NCBI GenBank assembly: GCA_031310005.1
Contig: CM062384.1
Coordinates: forward strand, 3,348,001-3,412,000
From: Dactylellina haptotyla
Lineage: Eukaryota > Ascomycota > Orbiliomycetes > Orbiliales > Orbiliaceae
Direction: 5' to 3'
DNA length: 64,000 bases
Position numbers and translations under genes: made by a program
Shown: positions 1 through 10,809 of the stretch, one piece after another
Layout of the letters: the number at the start of each line of letters is the position of its first letter
Position numbering within the stretch: the stretch's first letter is position 1
The notes under the pieces: generated by a model
What the model was told of the DNA's origin: nothing
Seen by the model: the letters and a program-made list of their open reading frames with translations, nothing else
The model's database searches: none

Positions 1-251
1 TATGAAGCACCGTGCTATATTGTGTTTTAGTATCAAAGGTTTGGATCTCAAAAGAGATCGTCGTGTAATAGGTAGAAAACAGTACCACCTTTGGAATTTT
101 GAGAAACCTTAGATTCGAATACTCTTTTACCAAAATAGCCTGTTGAATCAATCATCACAAATCAAGCTTTACACAGATTACGAGTATCACTATTAAACAT
201 TTCTAATTTTTTTTGATTTTTAGCTAGTATTATTTAAACAGAATACCACAG

Positions 252-2381
252 TTAGAAACTGTGGGGACAGTCTCTGGGCACAACTGGGAATGGTTCTCCA
301 ACCATCCCAAACAATGTTGTGCTCCTTGAATACAAGGCAACCCGTTGCTCATAGGGGTACACGTACACTCCAGGAGGTACGGTACCACCTACTCGCTCCG
401 GGTTGCCTTGTACTTCATCCTCCACGGATGAAGTCGCCGAGACACTGCCGAAATACGGCTGTTCGGTAAGTAAGGCGGTCGTATGTGCCGCCTTTGCGGT
501 GACGAATTCGACACCGCGCAGGAAATCTGGCATTGATGAGAGCAGGTTCTGCCGCTCTGCTGGGACGCACTTTTCGTCGCCAGCTTTCTCCTGCGCATTT
601 TCCTTGCTGCTCTCCTCCGCAGCTTCCTTTGAAGCCGCCTCCGCGCCTTCAGCTTCTGGGTTTGCAACCCCTGCTTCCTCCTGTTCCCCGCTCTTCTCTC
701 CCTTCTTTCCCTTCTTCAACTTCTTTCCCCCCTTTCCCTTCTTCGACTTCTTATTCGCACCATCAGCTGGTGCGATTTTTGCGAGAATGGGCTTCATGGC
801 GAGCACCAAGGTCCACATGAAATATAGTTGTTCTTGGTACTCCTCTTCGTGGGTGAGGAGCTTGGGAACAACGCGCAAATTGTGAAGACGAGGAATCGGC
901 AATTCCGCTTCTTTTCTCTTCCGTTCCTCTTCGGCTATCTTATCCGCTTCGGCTTGTGCGGTGGCAGCCTCTCGCCTGGCTTGCTCCTGCTTGAATGTCT
1001 CTTCAGTATGACGCTTTGGTCGTTTGAATATCCTATCTCTCTCGATTTTAGCCTTCTTCTCCATCTCCTTTTCCTCCTCTTCCTTCTTGCGTTCTTCCTC
1101 CTCGTCCGCGCGGATATCTCTGAGAACCTGGTTGCAATATAGTTCGGCATGGTGTCGGACATCCCTTGCCTGTGGGAGAGAGAATTCGACTGGGGCGGTA
1201 TGGGTAAGGCCGATTGGCGCGTACATTGCATCGATGATCGATGCTGCCAGTTCGGGAGTGGTCTCTGCAGTGACGCAAACTTCGTCTAGGCTATGATCTG
1301 TTACGTATATAGGCTCCGAGACAGCAACCGATGGAGAAGAGGCAGAAGAAGTCCTTGGGCTGAGAGATTGAACTGTTTCTTGTGGTAGCGATCCCACAGA
1401 AAATCTGACCTTCGGTCTTCGTGGAGCACCCATTTCAACGGCGACTGGCTCCGCGAATTTTACGGTTCGTACAATCTGTGGTACAGACGTGTTATTATGA
1501 ATAGCACTTCGTGCAGTATAAGTAGTATTAGCAACCAGTCCCAGTACTAAGGATGTATTATCAACTATATCATTTTGTTTCTTAACTATAATGTTGATTT
1601 CAACTCCTGGGGATGGCGGAGTGGCATTTAGAGCTTCAGAGGAGAAAGCAACAGAACTAGCTGCTGATGCCCCGCTGTTGCTCGATCCACCAACGGAAGA
1701 GACAGCCATATCGAGATAATAGTCGGCGATGTCAACATCAGTTTCTAACGGAACTTTGTCATCTGGCGGGCGAAATTTCAGTCCCTCAAGTGTATCTTTA
1801 AGCTGGCGGACCTTCATCGTAGTCATATTGAGCATGTTGTCGTACATTAGTTGCTTCGTAACGATTCGAGGATCGCCCTTTTGCCAGCCTGGAGAAAGAC
1901 GGTCGACCATATGGAGAGCCTTATCGAGCTGTCCAATGAACTCCATCCAGGGTCCCGTCTCCGAAGAGAGTAGTTCCTTGGGGATAATTAATGTGAATTC
2001 GTGCTTGAGGATCATATTGTAGGTTTTAAAACATTCGAGATCTCGAGCAGAGGGACAGAGGCCAGGAGCAACCCTGTATCGAAAGGCATATACTTGCTCT
2101 TCATAGTCCTCGATGGCTCTGATGCAGGAGCTGGCGGTATTCGCATTTATTTGCAATCTATCGGCTGGCTCTGGTGGTGTTGGTGGGATGTGAACTAGGT
2201 TTCCCGGCTGAGGCTCCATGGGATAAGTTGGAACGGCTCTCCGGCCTTTGAATAGTCGCCAATTCTTGCATGCTTTTGCGTATGTGGAATTTGGTGCAGG
2301 CGAGAGAGAGTTAGAAATCTTTGTAACCAGCTTGTTCGCCGCGGCATCCAGCTTCACGCGCATTAAATCTTGCCACTGCAT
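252..2381 (-). CDS. Hypothetical 709-aa charged coiled-coil protein
   Basis: I do not recognise a named family. It is a single uninterrupted 709-codon frame starting at the ATG at 2381. Residues 1-200 look globular and mostly helical, with an aromatic-rich part near 85-160. Residues 225-350 are Ser/Thr/Ala-rich and probably disordered. Residues 425-495 form a strongly charged Glu/Lys/Arg stretch that should be a long helix or coiled coil. Residues 543-563 are almost all Lys and Gly, a likely nucleic-acid-binding or nucleolar-type tail, followed by an acidic Glu/Ala stretch to about 605. The C-terminal 100 residues look folded again. No signal peptide or membrane segment is seen, so an intracellular location is inferred. 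It is divergent from the Gln-rich gene at 4519. Coding status rests on frame length and composition. Confidence 0.75.
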   Translation of the reverse strand: MQWQDLMRVKLDAAANKLVTKISNSLSPAPNSTYAKACKNWRLFKGRRAVPTYPMEPQPGNLVHIPPTPPEPADRLQINANTASSCIRAIEDYEEQVYAFRYRVAPGLCPSARDLECFKTYNMILKHEFTLIIPKELLSSETGPWMEFIGQLDKALHMVDRLSPGWQKGDPRIVTKQLMYDNMLNMTTMKVRQLKDTLEGLKFRPPDDKVPLETDVDIADYYLDMAVSSVGGSSNSGASAASSVAFSSEALNATPPSPGVEINIIVKKQNDIVDNTSLVLGLVANTTYTARSAIHNNTSVPQIVRTVKFAEPVAVEMGAPRRPKVRFSVGSLPQETVQSLSPRTSSASSPSVAVSEPIYVTDHSLDEVCVTAETTPELAASIIDAMYAPIGLTHTAPVEFSLPQARDVRHHAELYCNQVLRDIRADEEEERKKEEEEKEMEKKAKIERDRIFKRPKRHTEETFKQEQARREAATAQAEADKIAEEERKRKEAELPIPRLHNLRVVPKLLTHEEEYQEQLYFMWTLVLAMKPILAKIAPADGANKKSKKGKGGKKLKKGKKGEKSGEQEEAGVANPEAEGAEAASKEAAEESSKENAQEKAGDEKCVPAERQNLLSSMPDFLRGVEFVTAKAAHTTALLTEQPYFGSVSATSSVEDEVQGNPERVGGTVPPGVYVYPYEQRVALYSRSTTLFGMVGEPFPVVPRDCPHSF

Positions 2382-4518
2382 TGTAGATAGAAGAGAAGTT
2401 CTGCTATATCAAAGTTAGCTATAACTGTTGAAGGTATGCCGCCAATCAAACTGGGGAAGAAAATTACAGTTGCGAACGGAGAGGAGATATTTTGTATCAA
2501 GCTAGTAAGAGAGCAGATACCGTAAATGATATCTTTAAATGCCAGATACTCAGTTTGAATGGAAAATTGATTGCAGACTCGAAATAGAAAATGTGAATAA
2601 GACAGGAGACGTGAATAAGATATGTGAGAAGATCGAGCTTGTAGCAACGTTGGCTAGATTGTTGAAGTTGCAGATGAAATATGAGATAGCAAAGATAGGG
2701 AAGAGATGGCAGCAACGTTGGCCCACAAGAAAAATTAAATAGACAGTTTACTTTCCACCCCATGAAAATGCTAATTCATCAACCTCTATTCCACCTCATA
2801 TATTCAGATCTTGTACAAGCTCGTATAGATGAGTATTATGATTAAGAGAATTCATATAAAAATAAACCTTACCGCTTAACTAGCGAAACCCCTGACCTTT
2901 TTGCATATATCGCACTCCCCAGTGCATATATTTCCGCATTTTCATTTGAATCGCTCTTTCGCTTACGAGAAGCAACTGAATGATCATGCTGCTTACTACC
3001 TGTTCGTCACGAAGAAATCCAATCGGCAGTTAGTATACTCGCTCATATTTAGGAGCATAGCTCGAATTAAAAAGAGTTTAGAATAAGAGATAGCTCTTTT
3101 TCATAACATACCTTTAGCAATTATGCATATCTAGAAGCAAGATTTTTGTGGATAATCGCTATTTAAACGTGTTTTTGAGTTTCGCCGAACAGTTCGCATC
3201 TTGAAGTATTTCCCCGGAGGCTAGTCAACTGGGAATGCGGGCTGTATATTATAACGACCAAATCTCGCCTGAATAACAGGTATCACGACACACCTTACTC
3301 AAGTATTGCGTCCGCGGTACGTATCAAATATACTTGTATTCGACGCTGGGGTATCGATATAGGAGTCGTTGAGTTGCACAACGGAGTTGCACCAGCCGTA
3401 TTTGGAAAATTACCCCTTTCGGCGGGGTCTTCGAAATAACACATTCTCAACGAATCAGGGCAAGCTCTCGTAGAGGACTCACCAGGTACCTAACGAAAAA
3501 TTGTATAGAGGTTATCATGGATACTATCGGAATAGTGGGGCACCATGAATTGGAAAGGAAAATAAGAATATCCGGTACTTGAAGAGAAATAGATAGTCCG
3601 CTGAGAGACACCCTGGTAGAATATGAATCGGAATCACATCGAAAGGTGTAACTGGAAGAAACCGATTAGTGGCATTCCGCTTGTGTACATCTTGATTTCA
3701 AGTGATATCGAGGCTATTCGGGGAATCGCTGTGAACTATATGTACATTGTCTCAGGTAATTTTGTATGACTTGGTAAAGATTATTATCTAATCGATACAA
3801 GTTAACTCTATTCGTGTTTCTGTCATGTTACAGTTGCTTCGATTACATGGAGGTTCTCCAGAAACACATCTCAGACGAAAGTTAATAGTATCCAAAAGAC
3901 GTTTAATTGGACCTCTAGAAGCCATCCGCCCGCTGTGAATACCATCGGCACATTGTTTGTATCTACTGTTTGTGTGTAGAGTCAAGAGTGAGGTATGAGG
4001 ACAGTCTCTTGGTCGGTGTTCGATCAGGGCACAGTCTTTTTTTTTTAGCAGTCACGAACGCATCTACCAGAGCAGTGACGTCTCCAATATTATTTCGCAT
4101 GAAATTTTTTTTTTCTTTGAGAGCAACACCAAAATGAAGAGCAAGCAACCTGCAACTGTGACCTTCAGCTATCTCCGGACATCTTCATCAGCTTCACCTG
4201 TATCAGCCTACTTGACTACAGCTCTACCAAGATTTTACTATCAATAAGCTTCCGACCTTTCTACCTTCTTCCGCAAGAAACCTGCAAACCGAATTTCATT
4301 TTATCCTTCAGCTTCTAGGCAATTGCCTCATCATAACTTCTAAAAGCTTTTGCTCCTGATATCCTCACCGTTGCTATCTTGAGGAATTTCATCCTAAATA
4401 TCAAAGAGAATCTCTAACAAACCCAAAACTATAGACAAAAGAATCTAAAAGCTTCAAAAGCGAAGCCGTTCTTGCAGAGACCTCTCAAGAAAGTCATACA
4501 TCTCATTAGATCTCCGTC
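2382..4518. other. Intergenic, divergent promoter region
   Basis: This 2.1-kb stretch separates two divergently transcribed genes and should hold both promoters. It is AT-rich and has short T-runs near 4030 and 4105. The last 350 bases before the 580-residue gene are pyrimidine- then adenine-rich, like a fungal 5' leader. A 12-base motif, AGCAACGTTGGC, occurs twice (2643-2654 and 2711-2722). Frames of 60-90 codons occur, but none looks like a protein. Confidence 0.5.
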
Positions 4519-6261
4519 ATGCAGAAATCAAACGGAGGCCATAAACATCGGGGCGGCCGAACTGGCGGTGCCGGATCAAGCGATGCCGCAGGAAACCGCA
4601 ACGGTTACCGAAGACGACGACAGAATAACCAGAGTAACCAGCAGCAACAAGGTACAGCTTATGCTCCGCCACGGGAGTATATCCAAGATGAAGGCGAGTT
4701 CCAAGCAAAACTCCCTACTGATACAGCTCCGGCCTATCGGGTCGTCGAGAAAAGAAGGCATCGTGGCAGAGGAAACAATCGAGGCGGACAAGCTCAGCAA
4801 GACCAGCAAGGCAATCAAGTCAATCAAGTCAATCAAGGCCATCAAGTACCACAGAATCACCAAGAACAAAGCTTTCAAAGAGAGCAAAACTATCAAGGGC
4901 AACAAGAACAGCGAGGTTCCCAGGGCCATCAAGGCCAGCAGAGCCGCCAAGGCCAACAGAACAGCCACGGACAGCAGAAAATACAGGGCCAGCAGGGCCA
5001 GCAGCGTCAATTACAGCATCGTGGCCAGCAACGAGGACTAGAGAGAACCCTTTCAACTGGATTTGAGAGAAATCAGCAGGTTGCATGGGAGCGTGGACCC
5101 CGTCCATTTCCAAATCCTCAGCAACGGCAATGGCCATCATCTATACCAGCCTCAAGGTCTCAAAATGGGAGCAATCCTACTATACGACCGCTACGCATCC
5201 TAAGCAGACCACAACAGCCCCAAATTTCCGGGGAACCTACCGTTGCTAACTCCCTCATTGATCAATCCAATTCTGCCTGCCATCCTTCTAAGGAAGAGAC
5301 TACTTCTTCTCCAAACCTACTAGAGTCTGTCTCCGTTGCAAAACCACAGGCTCCCCAAACACCAGTTACAGGGCAGCAGAACCAGCATGACAACCAGACC
5401 GAAAAGAAGGACACCGTTGCTGCTCCGTCTCAGGCATTGATCCCATATGCACCACCACTTGCCCCACCTGTATTTATACTTAAGAAGCAGGCAGTGGTTG
5501 AAGAGCCAATCCTGAGGCTCTCTATCCGGGAGCTCTTGGATACCAGCGATATCCTCGAGACTCGTGACCTCCCAAAGCTACCTCGCCTTCCGGTTGCTCC
5601 ACCAGCGCCGATGATGCAAGCCGAGCCCAACGATGACTCGGCTTTCATGTCTCCCCTAACCATCGTGGGAATACCAATCAACCCACGGGGGCAGACGAAA
5701 AACTACGAACCTACGCCGGTCGAGCGATTCCTCAAGATCTCCGACCTCACAACCCGTTTCCTTACCGAACGCCTCACTGATATCGCTTACGATCCGGAGC
5801 TTTCACTCCGCTTGCAAGCTGACTTTGAGGTGTTTGAGGCCGCCTACCATGCCCTTCCCTTCGAACGCGCCCTCAACCCATACAAGGTGATCTTCGCATC
5901 AGTCACCGCGTTGAAGAAGTCCGTTGAACTTCGAAACAATGATGCGAAGATCATCGGGGGCCTGAAGGAAATGACCATGGCCTACGACCAGATCAGGTCG
6001 GAGGCGCTCCATGGTCGTTGGCTGCGCGGCGAGCAGCCCTTCCCTGGGAAGGCTGCCGTCGCAAAGCTTGGGCAGTGCGGGGTCGACCTGGTCGACTCCG
6101 TTGGATGGAACCTCCAGGGCGGGGACCAACATTGTAAGTTGCCTCCCAAGGTAACTCGCGCCGTTGCTCCCGCCCCTGTTGGGAGGACCACCGGGAAGTT
6201 CGCAAAGTTCTTTGCGACTCCCGGGGTCTTAGGCGGTCTCCGTAAGGAGATGGGGATGTGA
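4519..6261 (+). CDS. Hypothetical Gln-rich low-complexity protein, 580 aa
   Basis: Function is not recognised. It is a single frame of 580 codons from the ATG at 4519. Residues 8-35 and 78-90 are Arg/Gly-rich (RGG-like). Residues 91-173 are a Gln/Gly tract made of short degenerate units such as GHQ, GQQ and NQV. Residues 175-390 are Pro/Ser/Gln-rich and probably disordered. Residues 395-520 form a compact helical region containing VERFLKISDLTTRFLTERL and a conserved-looking Tyr/Phe-rich part, the only portion likely to fold. RGG plus poly-Gln architecture suggests an RNA-associated or condensate-forming protein, but that is inference. The out-of-frame 189-codon frame over its 5' half is a by-product of the repeats. 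A very G-rich tract follows directly after the stop codon. Confidence 0.75.
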   Translation: MQKSNGGHKHRGGRTGGAGSSDAAGNRNGYRRRRQNNQSNQQQQGTAYAPPREYIQDEGEFQAKLPTDTAPAYRVVEKRRHRGRGNNRGGQAQQDQQGNQVNQVNQGHQVPQNHQEQSFQREQNYQGQQEQRGSQGHQGQQSRQGQQNSHGQQKIQGQQGQQRQLQHRGQQRGLERTLSTGFERNQQVAWERGPRPFPNPQQRQWPSSIPASRSQNGSNPTIRPLRILSRPQQPQISGEPTVANSLIDQSNSACHPSKEETTSSPNLLESVSVAKPQAPQTPVTGQQNQHDNQTEKKDTVAAPSQALIPYAPPLAPPVFILKKQAVVEEPILRLSIRELLDTSDILETRDLPKLPRLPVAPPAPMMQAEPNDDSAFMSPLTIVGIPINPRGQTKNYEPTPVERFLKISDLTTRFLTERLTDIAYDPELSLRLQADFEVFEAAYHALPFERALNPYKVIFASVTALKKSVELRNNDAKIIGGLKEMTMAYDQIRSEALHGRWLRGEQPFPGKAAVAKLGQCGVDLVDSVGWNLQGGDQHCKLPPKVTRAVAPAPVGRTTGKFAKFFATPGVLGGLRKEMGM

Positions 6262-6932
6262 GGCGGAGGAGGAGAGGGGGAGGAGGAGGGGGGGAGGAAG
6301 ACGACAATAACATGATTATGGGGGTGAGGGGGGGAAGGGGGGGGAGGGGGTTTCTTTTTTAATGTTTCTAGATGTTTTTAGCGGAGCGGAGGAGGCACGA
6401 GGCCTCCCTACCCTCATAAATATTTATATATTTATATAGACTAACAGGGCAGTCTTTCGGAGTGGAGACTGGCACCTTTGTAGCCGTAATGTTTGTGACT
6501 TGAGCGTCCGATATCTGGACCATATTCCTGCAGAATGTACAAATATATCAATCTTACAAGAAAGACTATATACATGCCACTTTATCATCAACCGGGTAGG
6601 CAATCAACGTAGTGACATATGGAAATAAATAACCAAGCGTCGTGGTGAACACGATGCGAGCAACCTCAGTGGGAGGTACGAAAATGAACAAAGAAAGGTA
6701 AAAACACCAAGAACACCAGAACCCTTCCCAGAACATCCCAAGACCGAAAAGAGCAAAACTTCGCTAATGTAAAATCCGTATAAAAAGCGTCGTGACCATC
6801 ATGAGAAATGAAAAAAAGGATGTCTGTATGAACGCCTTGGTCTACAAGAGCCATCACCAACATCCGCTCCTACAGCTTGTCTCGTAACACCAGAAGCCAT
6901 CTGCTTCCGCGAATTCGGCATTCCTGCAGTGA
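6262..6932. other. Intergenic, convergent 3' ends with polypurine tract
   Basis: The + strand is purine-only from 6265 to about 6301 and G-rich again from 6320 to 6350, directly after the stop of the 580-residue gene. The rest is AT-rich 3' flank shared with the MARVEL gene, which ends at 6933. No gene is seen. Confidence 0.6.
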
Positions 6933-7635
6933 CTACCACTTTGCAGGTGTCGGGGTCTTCTTTCTTTGGCTGGCCAACATCAATCCAATACCAGAGAGGA
7001 CAAAAGTCATTCCGATCAGGAACTCGAAGGCGGTGATAGCGAACGACATTTGACACCGAGAGTAGAACGGTGTATCTCGATAGACAAAGTTCTGGCCGTT
7101 GACGACAACATAGCCGCCGTTAACGAGAGCGTTCTGCTCCCGCCAGTGCTTGTTGCTGCAAGAATTGACGCCGGGTCCAAGCTGGGCTGCCATCGCCTAC
7201 GTGTGTGTAACACCAAGTCAGCAAAAATGTGTTGTAGGACGTTCGACAACGCAAAAGGTATTGTGGTTGCAATCAGGAAACTTACAGCTCCACCGGCAAA
7301 GCCAACCAGCGCGGTGAGAAAGTCCAGGGCACCGACAATTCTGCTGCCCCTCAGGGCGACGAATATCTGCGACAGGACGCCGAATATTGCCATGAACATG
7401 CCCAATGCACCAACCGCAATCGAGTACTTTGTGACGATCGGGGCGTCTCCCGCTCGTTGGCCCAAGAGGAGCACAACCGAGAGAGCAAGGACGATGGCTG
7501 CGAAAACCAGCTACAGACAATTTACTGGGGTCAGTTGGTTCAAATTTTGCCAATTTTCTTCATCTTCAGCGCTGGGCGGAGAGAAAGCAAACTAACCTGC
7601 GCCAGTCGCAGCAGAATCGTAATGCACGGATTCAT
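6933..7635 (-). CDS. MARVEL-domain four-helix membrane protein (Nce102-like)
   Basis: Three exons, 7597-7635, 7286-7510 and 6933-7196, give 175 residues. The first exon encodes only 13 residues, MNPCITILLRLAQ. Splicing is in phase 0 at both introns (86 and 89 bases). Four hydrophobic segments are visible at about residues 7-30, 43-65, 70-92 and 135-160. The loop between helices 3 and 4 carries NSCSNKHW and a second cysteine in SRCQ. This layout and length match fungal MARVEL/Nce102 proteins, plasma-membrane proteins linked in yeast to eisosome and membrane-compartment organisation. The tail is short, basic and cytosolic (QRKKTPTPAKW). It lies downstream of the lipoxygenase on the same strand, but more than 900 bases separate them, so it probably has its own promoter. 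The family assignment is good; the precise role is inferred. Confidence 0.85.
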
Positions 7636-8559
7636 CGCGGAGGTTGGTGTTTTTGTCTCTGTTTGCTCTCTTATTGGCAGGTCCTTCCTTCCAGTCGCGG
7701 TCGGAGATTTGTTGGTAAGCTTATCGATACCGCCTCGCTCTTTGTTCTGCTGCCGAGTAGCGAGTGTCTCCTCCTCAACTTACAGGCCGGAGCATGAATG
7801 ATGTGGTTTCTCGAGGGTTCAGAGCGAGAGGAAAAGAGCGTCTACTGAAACTTTCATGCAAGGTGCAAAAGGGAAGGAATGGGACTAGCCAGGAGGGCAT
7901 CACGGGATTTATGTACTCCCTCTTCCTTCTGCTCTTCTACCTCGCATCTTGTATTCCTGCGGGAAGGAACAGGCCGGCGCACCGATCACACCTGCAATGG
8001 GGTGTGCGCAGACTTTGCATTCTGTGCTTTTCCTTTCAACGAATGGCGGCGTAACATTGGCGTGATTCCAGCCCGCCTTTTTCGCACCCAGCACCCTAGC
8101 CGATTTCCCGATCCCATGAGGGGATTTTCCTTAGCAGCAAATGAGAAGCTGTAATTTAGCGCCCGCGCAGCACAACCTCACCATTTTTCTTCCCGTCCCA
8201 ATGTCCAGCTTTGGTGAGTTTAGCGAACGGAAAGTGGTGGGTGGAGCCTGGTGACTTCTGCCGATTGGACCATGCAAAACACAACAATAGCCAACGCAGA
8301 AGGGAGCTTATCGATTGGGGAGTTTGGCACTTTGGTGGCTTGAGAGGTCTAGAACATGGTGTGATTATCATATCTCACGTTTGCGTCATGAAGATACGCA
8401 TCCGCACGCCTTTATATCTGGCGCGCAACTTAGCGCTGACAATGCTATTGTAGATTAAACTTTTTGTTAACATTAATAAATTCGTCCAATATAGGGCCTT
8501 CCACGGCGAATCAATATCAGCGACTAGATACATCCATATCATAGCAAACGACAACCAGT
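7636..8559. other. Intergenic, promoter side of MARVEL gene
   Basis: This 0.9-kb stretch lies between the lipoxygenase stop and the MARVEL gene start. Short open frames on both strands show no recognisable domain. It should hold the MARVEL promoter and the lipoxygenase terminator. No specific site is supported. Confidence 0.45.
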
Positions 8560-10809
8560 TTAAATCAAAATTGACACAGCCATCGTTCTCGGATCCATAA
8601 CGCTGTAGTTTCCATGACCCCATAGATCAACATCCACGTTCATCGCCTCGCTATTTTTCTGGAATGTATCCTCGAAGTCTCCAAGGTCTTTCAGGAGCTG
8701 CGTTGCTGCCGCGATACCAGCTTTATCTCCAACGGACTGGCGGTAGTCCAATTCAGTTTTGGCATACGAAATTATATTCTGTTCTTCAGAAACCAGCATG
8801 CTGAGAAGATGAGGGATATAAGCTGACAACAGCCACACGCTACCCTTATTCAATGGCAAAGCAGCGATTATATCCTGTTCCTTAATATGTGCCAGCTTAT
8901 TTTGGTCCGGTATCGGTGTGGCTAGAGAAGATGGCTTGTTGGGCACGAACACCTGGTAGTACTCTTGGAGGTAGTTTACCGCTGTGTGCTGTGGTGACGC
9001 AATGTGAATGCACATTGTCACCGCGTCAACGAGTTGGTCGATCGTAGAGATGTTAGGGAAAGAGCGGAGCGATCCGCCTTTCTCATCCCGCATCTCCGAA
9101 ACCCAGCTCTTAACAGCGGTGTCTTCGGCGACTGCATTGTCATCCTTATAGAAATCCACAAGGATAGTATTGACGAACTCTCGGATAGAGTACCACATTG
9201 CTACCATATTCTTCGCGTAAGGATAGTTTCGGTACTTGTCATCATTTAGCTTATCCAAGGGGAATCCGCGACGTTCCAGATCGTTGGGAATGTAAAGGTC
9301 CTCCCAATGGAAGGTGTAGTACTCGCTGTTTAGGTAGTTGCTTAGGTGTGTTTCGTCCATCCCGGCAATGTTTTTAATGATCTTTGGTACTAGCGCTTCT
9401 CGCGCGGCTTGATTCAAGGATAAAGTCTTGAGCCAGTGTGGGTTCAGAAGGAGGTACACCGGATGGAGATTCTCGAAGCTACGCTCAGCGGCGACGATAA
9501 CAGCTTCTTCGATCAGATGCGTGTGGACAAGATGGATGCCAACCTCGTGGCGATGCCAATCGCACACCTGTGCGCACATTTTGGCATAACGCCATGGGTA
9601 GTCCTTGGCCTGATTATGTTCCTTCTCCTCAGGGCTAAGCCTTTGGTTGAATATCACGACAGAATTCTCCATGTCATTGACGGTCGTTTTATTGTAGTAC
9701 CGAGTCTCTGCGTCCAACTCGATATCGTTCTCCTTATAGTCCACTACGATAGCCAACGGATGCAGTTTACCATCATCGCAAAGTTGGAATAGGACAACCG
9801 AGGCACCCGTGTACCGCTTTCCAAACCGAATCTGGTTTTCGTTTGACGCAAATTCCTCGTCGTACTCAGCCCCTGCTGCCTTCCTGAAATAGCTGTAGTC
9901 TTGGATGTATAGGGAATCTTTAGGTACTTCATGAAGGTGGCTCTGTTGATCCGTACTGCCTAATCGCTTGACAGCCTTTATGAAGCTACCGATCCAATTT
10001 TCAGAGGCCCGAGAGATAGTGGTAGGATTTGGTCCCGTGAAGTGTTGCTGGGCGAACTGCTCATCGGAATACCAATCCTCGCGATACCCAATATTTTTCT
10101 CTGTCCAGATTCCCTTTTTTTCATTGATAAGATTTACGTTCAAATGTTGCAAATCTTGGAGGGTTTGCGTGCCCCAATGTCTCCACGGAGCGTCGCCTAA
10201 TGTGATTGACGCAGGTATGACTCCTAGGAGCAGTTCTCCCAATTGAAAGTAAAACGAATAACTCTCGTGGAAGATATCGTCATTTTTGTCTTTGGTAGGT
10301 ATCGTCTTCAAATGTGGGGGATAGCCGTCTTTAACGGGATTCGGTTCCGCGTTGGACCATTGATAGAGTTTACGTTTATAATCAACATCAAAGTTGGTAG
10401 TAGCAGAGGAATCGAAATTTAAAAAGTCATGTAGAGTGCCGAATCTATGTTTCGATATTATAAGAATTTATACTGGCTATGAGGAGATTGATAATTATCG
10501 ATTGCTATATTAAGAAACTTACTTGGAGATCACTTGCTGGTACATCAATTTGAGTCTTATCGCTGTATCCTCAAATGACGCCTCGTCTATCAACGCCGGG
10601 GACGACTTTTCCGGCTTCCCGATAAAACTGGGGGCATGTAATTGTCCCTTTTTCGGGATATTCTTAGGGGAGATCCCAAGGCCGAGAGACCGGAGTCGAT
10701 TCCCGAAAACACCTGGATCAATGGCTGCCCGTGGGTTTGGAGGTACTGGGAGAGTCACATCGAAACCTGGCGTAGCGCCTCCTGGTCCGACTGGGAGCGA
10801 TGCCGACAT
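8560..10809 (-). CDS. Lipoxygenase, intracellular fungal type
   Basis: Two exons, 10523-10809 and 8560-10444, encode 723 residues; the 78-base intron is in phase 2. Lipoxygenases oxygenate polyunsaturated fatty acids such as linoleate to hydroperoxides. The metal ligands are all present: H400 and H405 in the IHLVHTH motif, H582 and N586 in QHTAVN, and a C-terminal isoleucine (I723). The substrate-cleft motif HPVYLLLNPHW follows the first two histidines. There is no plant PLAT domain, as usual in fungi. No signal peptide is seen: the N-terminus is Pro/Gly-rich (MSASLPVGPGGATPG). That differs from the secreted manganese lipoxygenases and resembles cytosolic iron-type fungal enzymes such as that of Fusarium oxysporum. 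Metal choice cannot be read from sequence alone. A TATA-like box lies 150 bases upstream. The gene appears intact. Confidence 0.93.

Noticed and set aside
4472-5041. 189-codon Lys/Ser/Ala-rich + frame
   Set aside because: It is an out-of-frame reading of the repetitive Gln-rich coding sequence at 4519 and has no independent start context.
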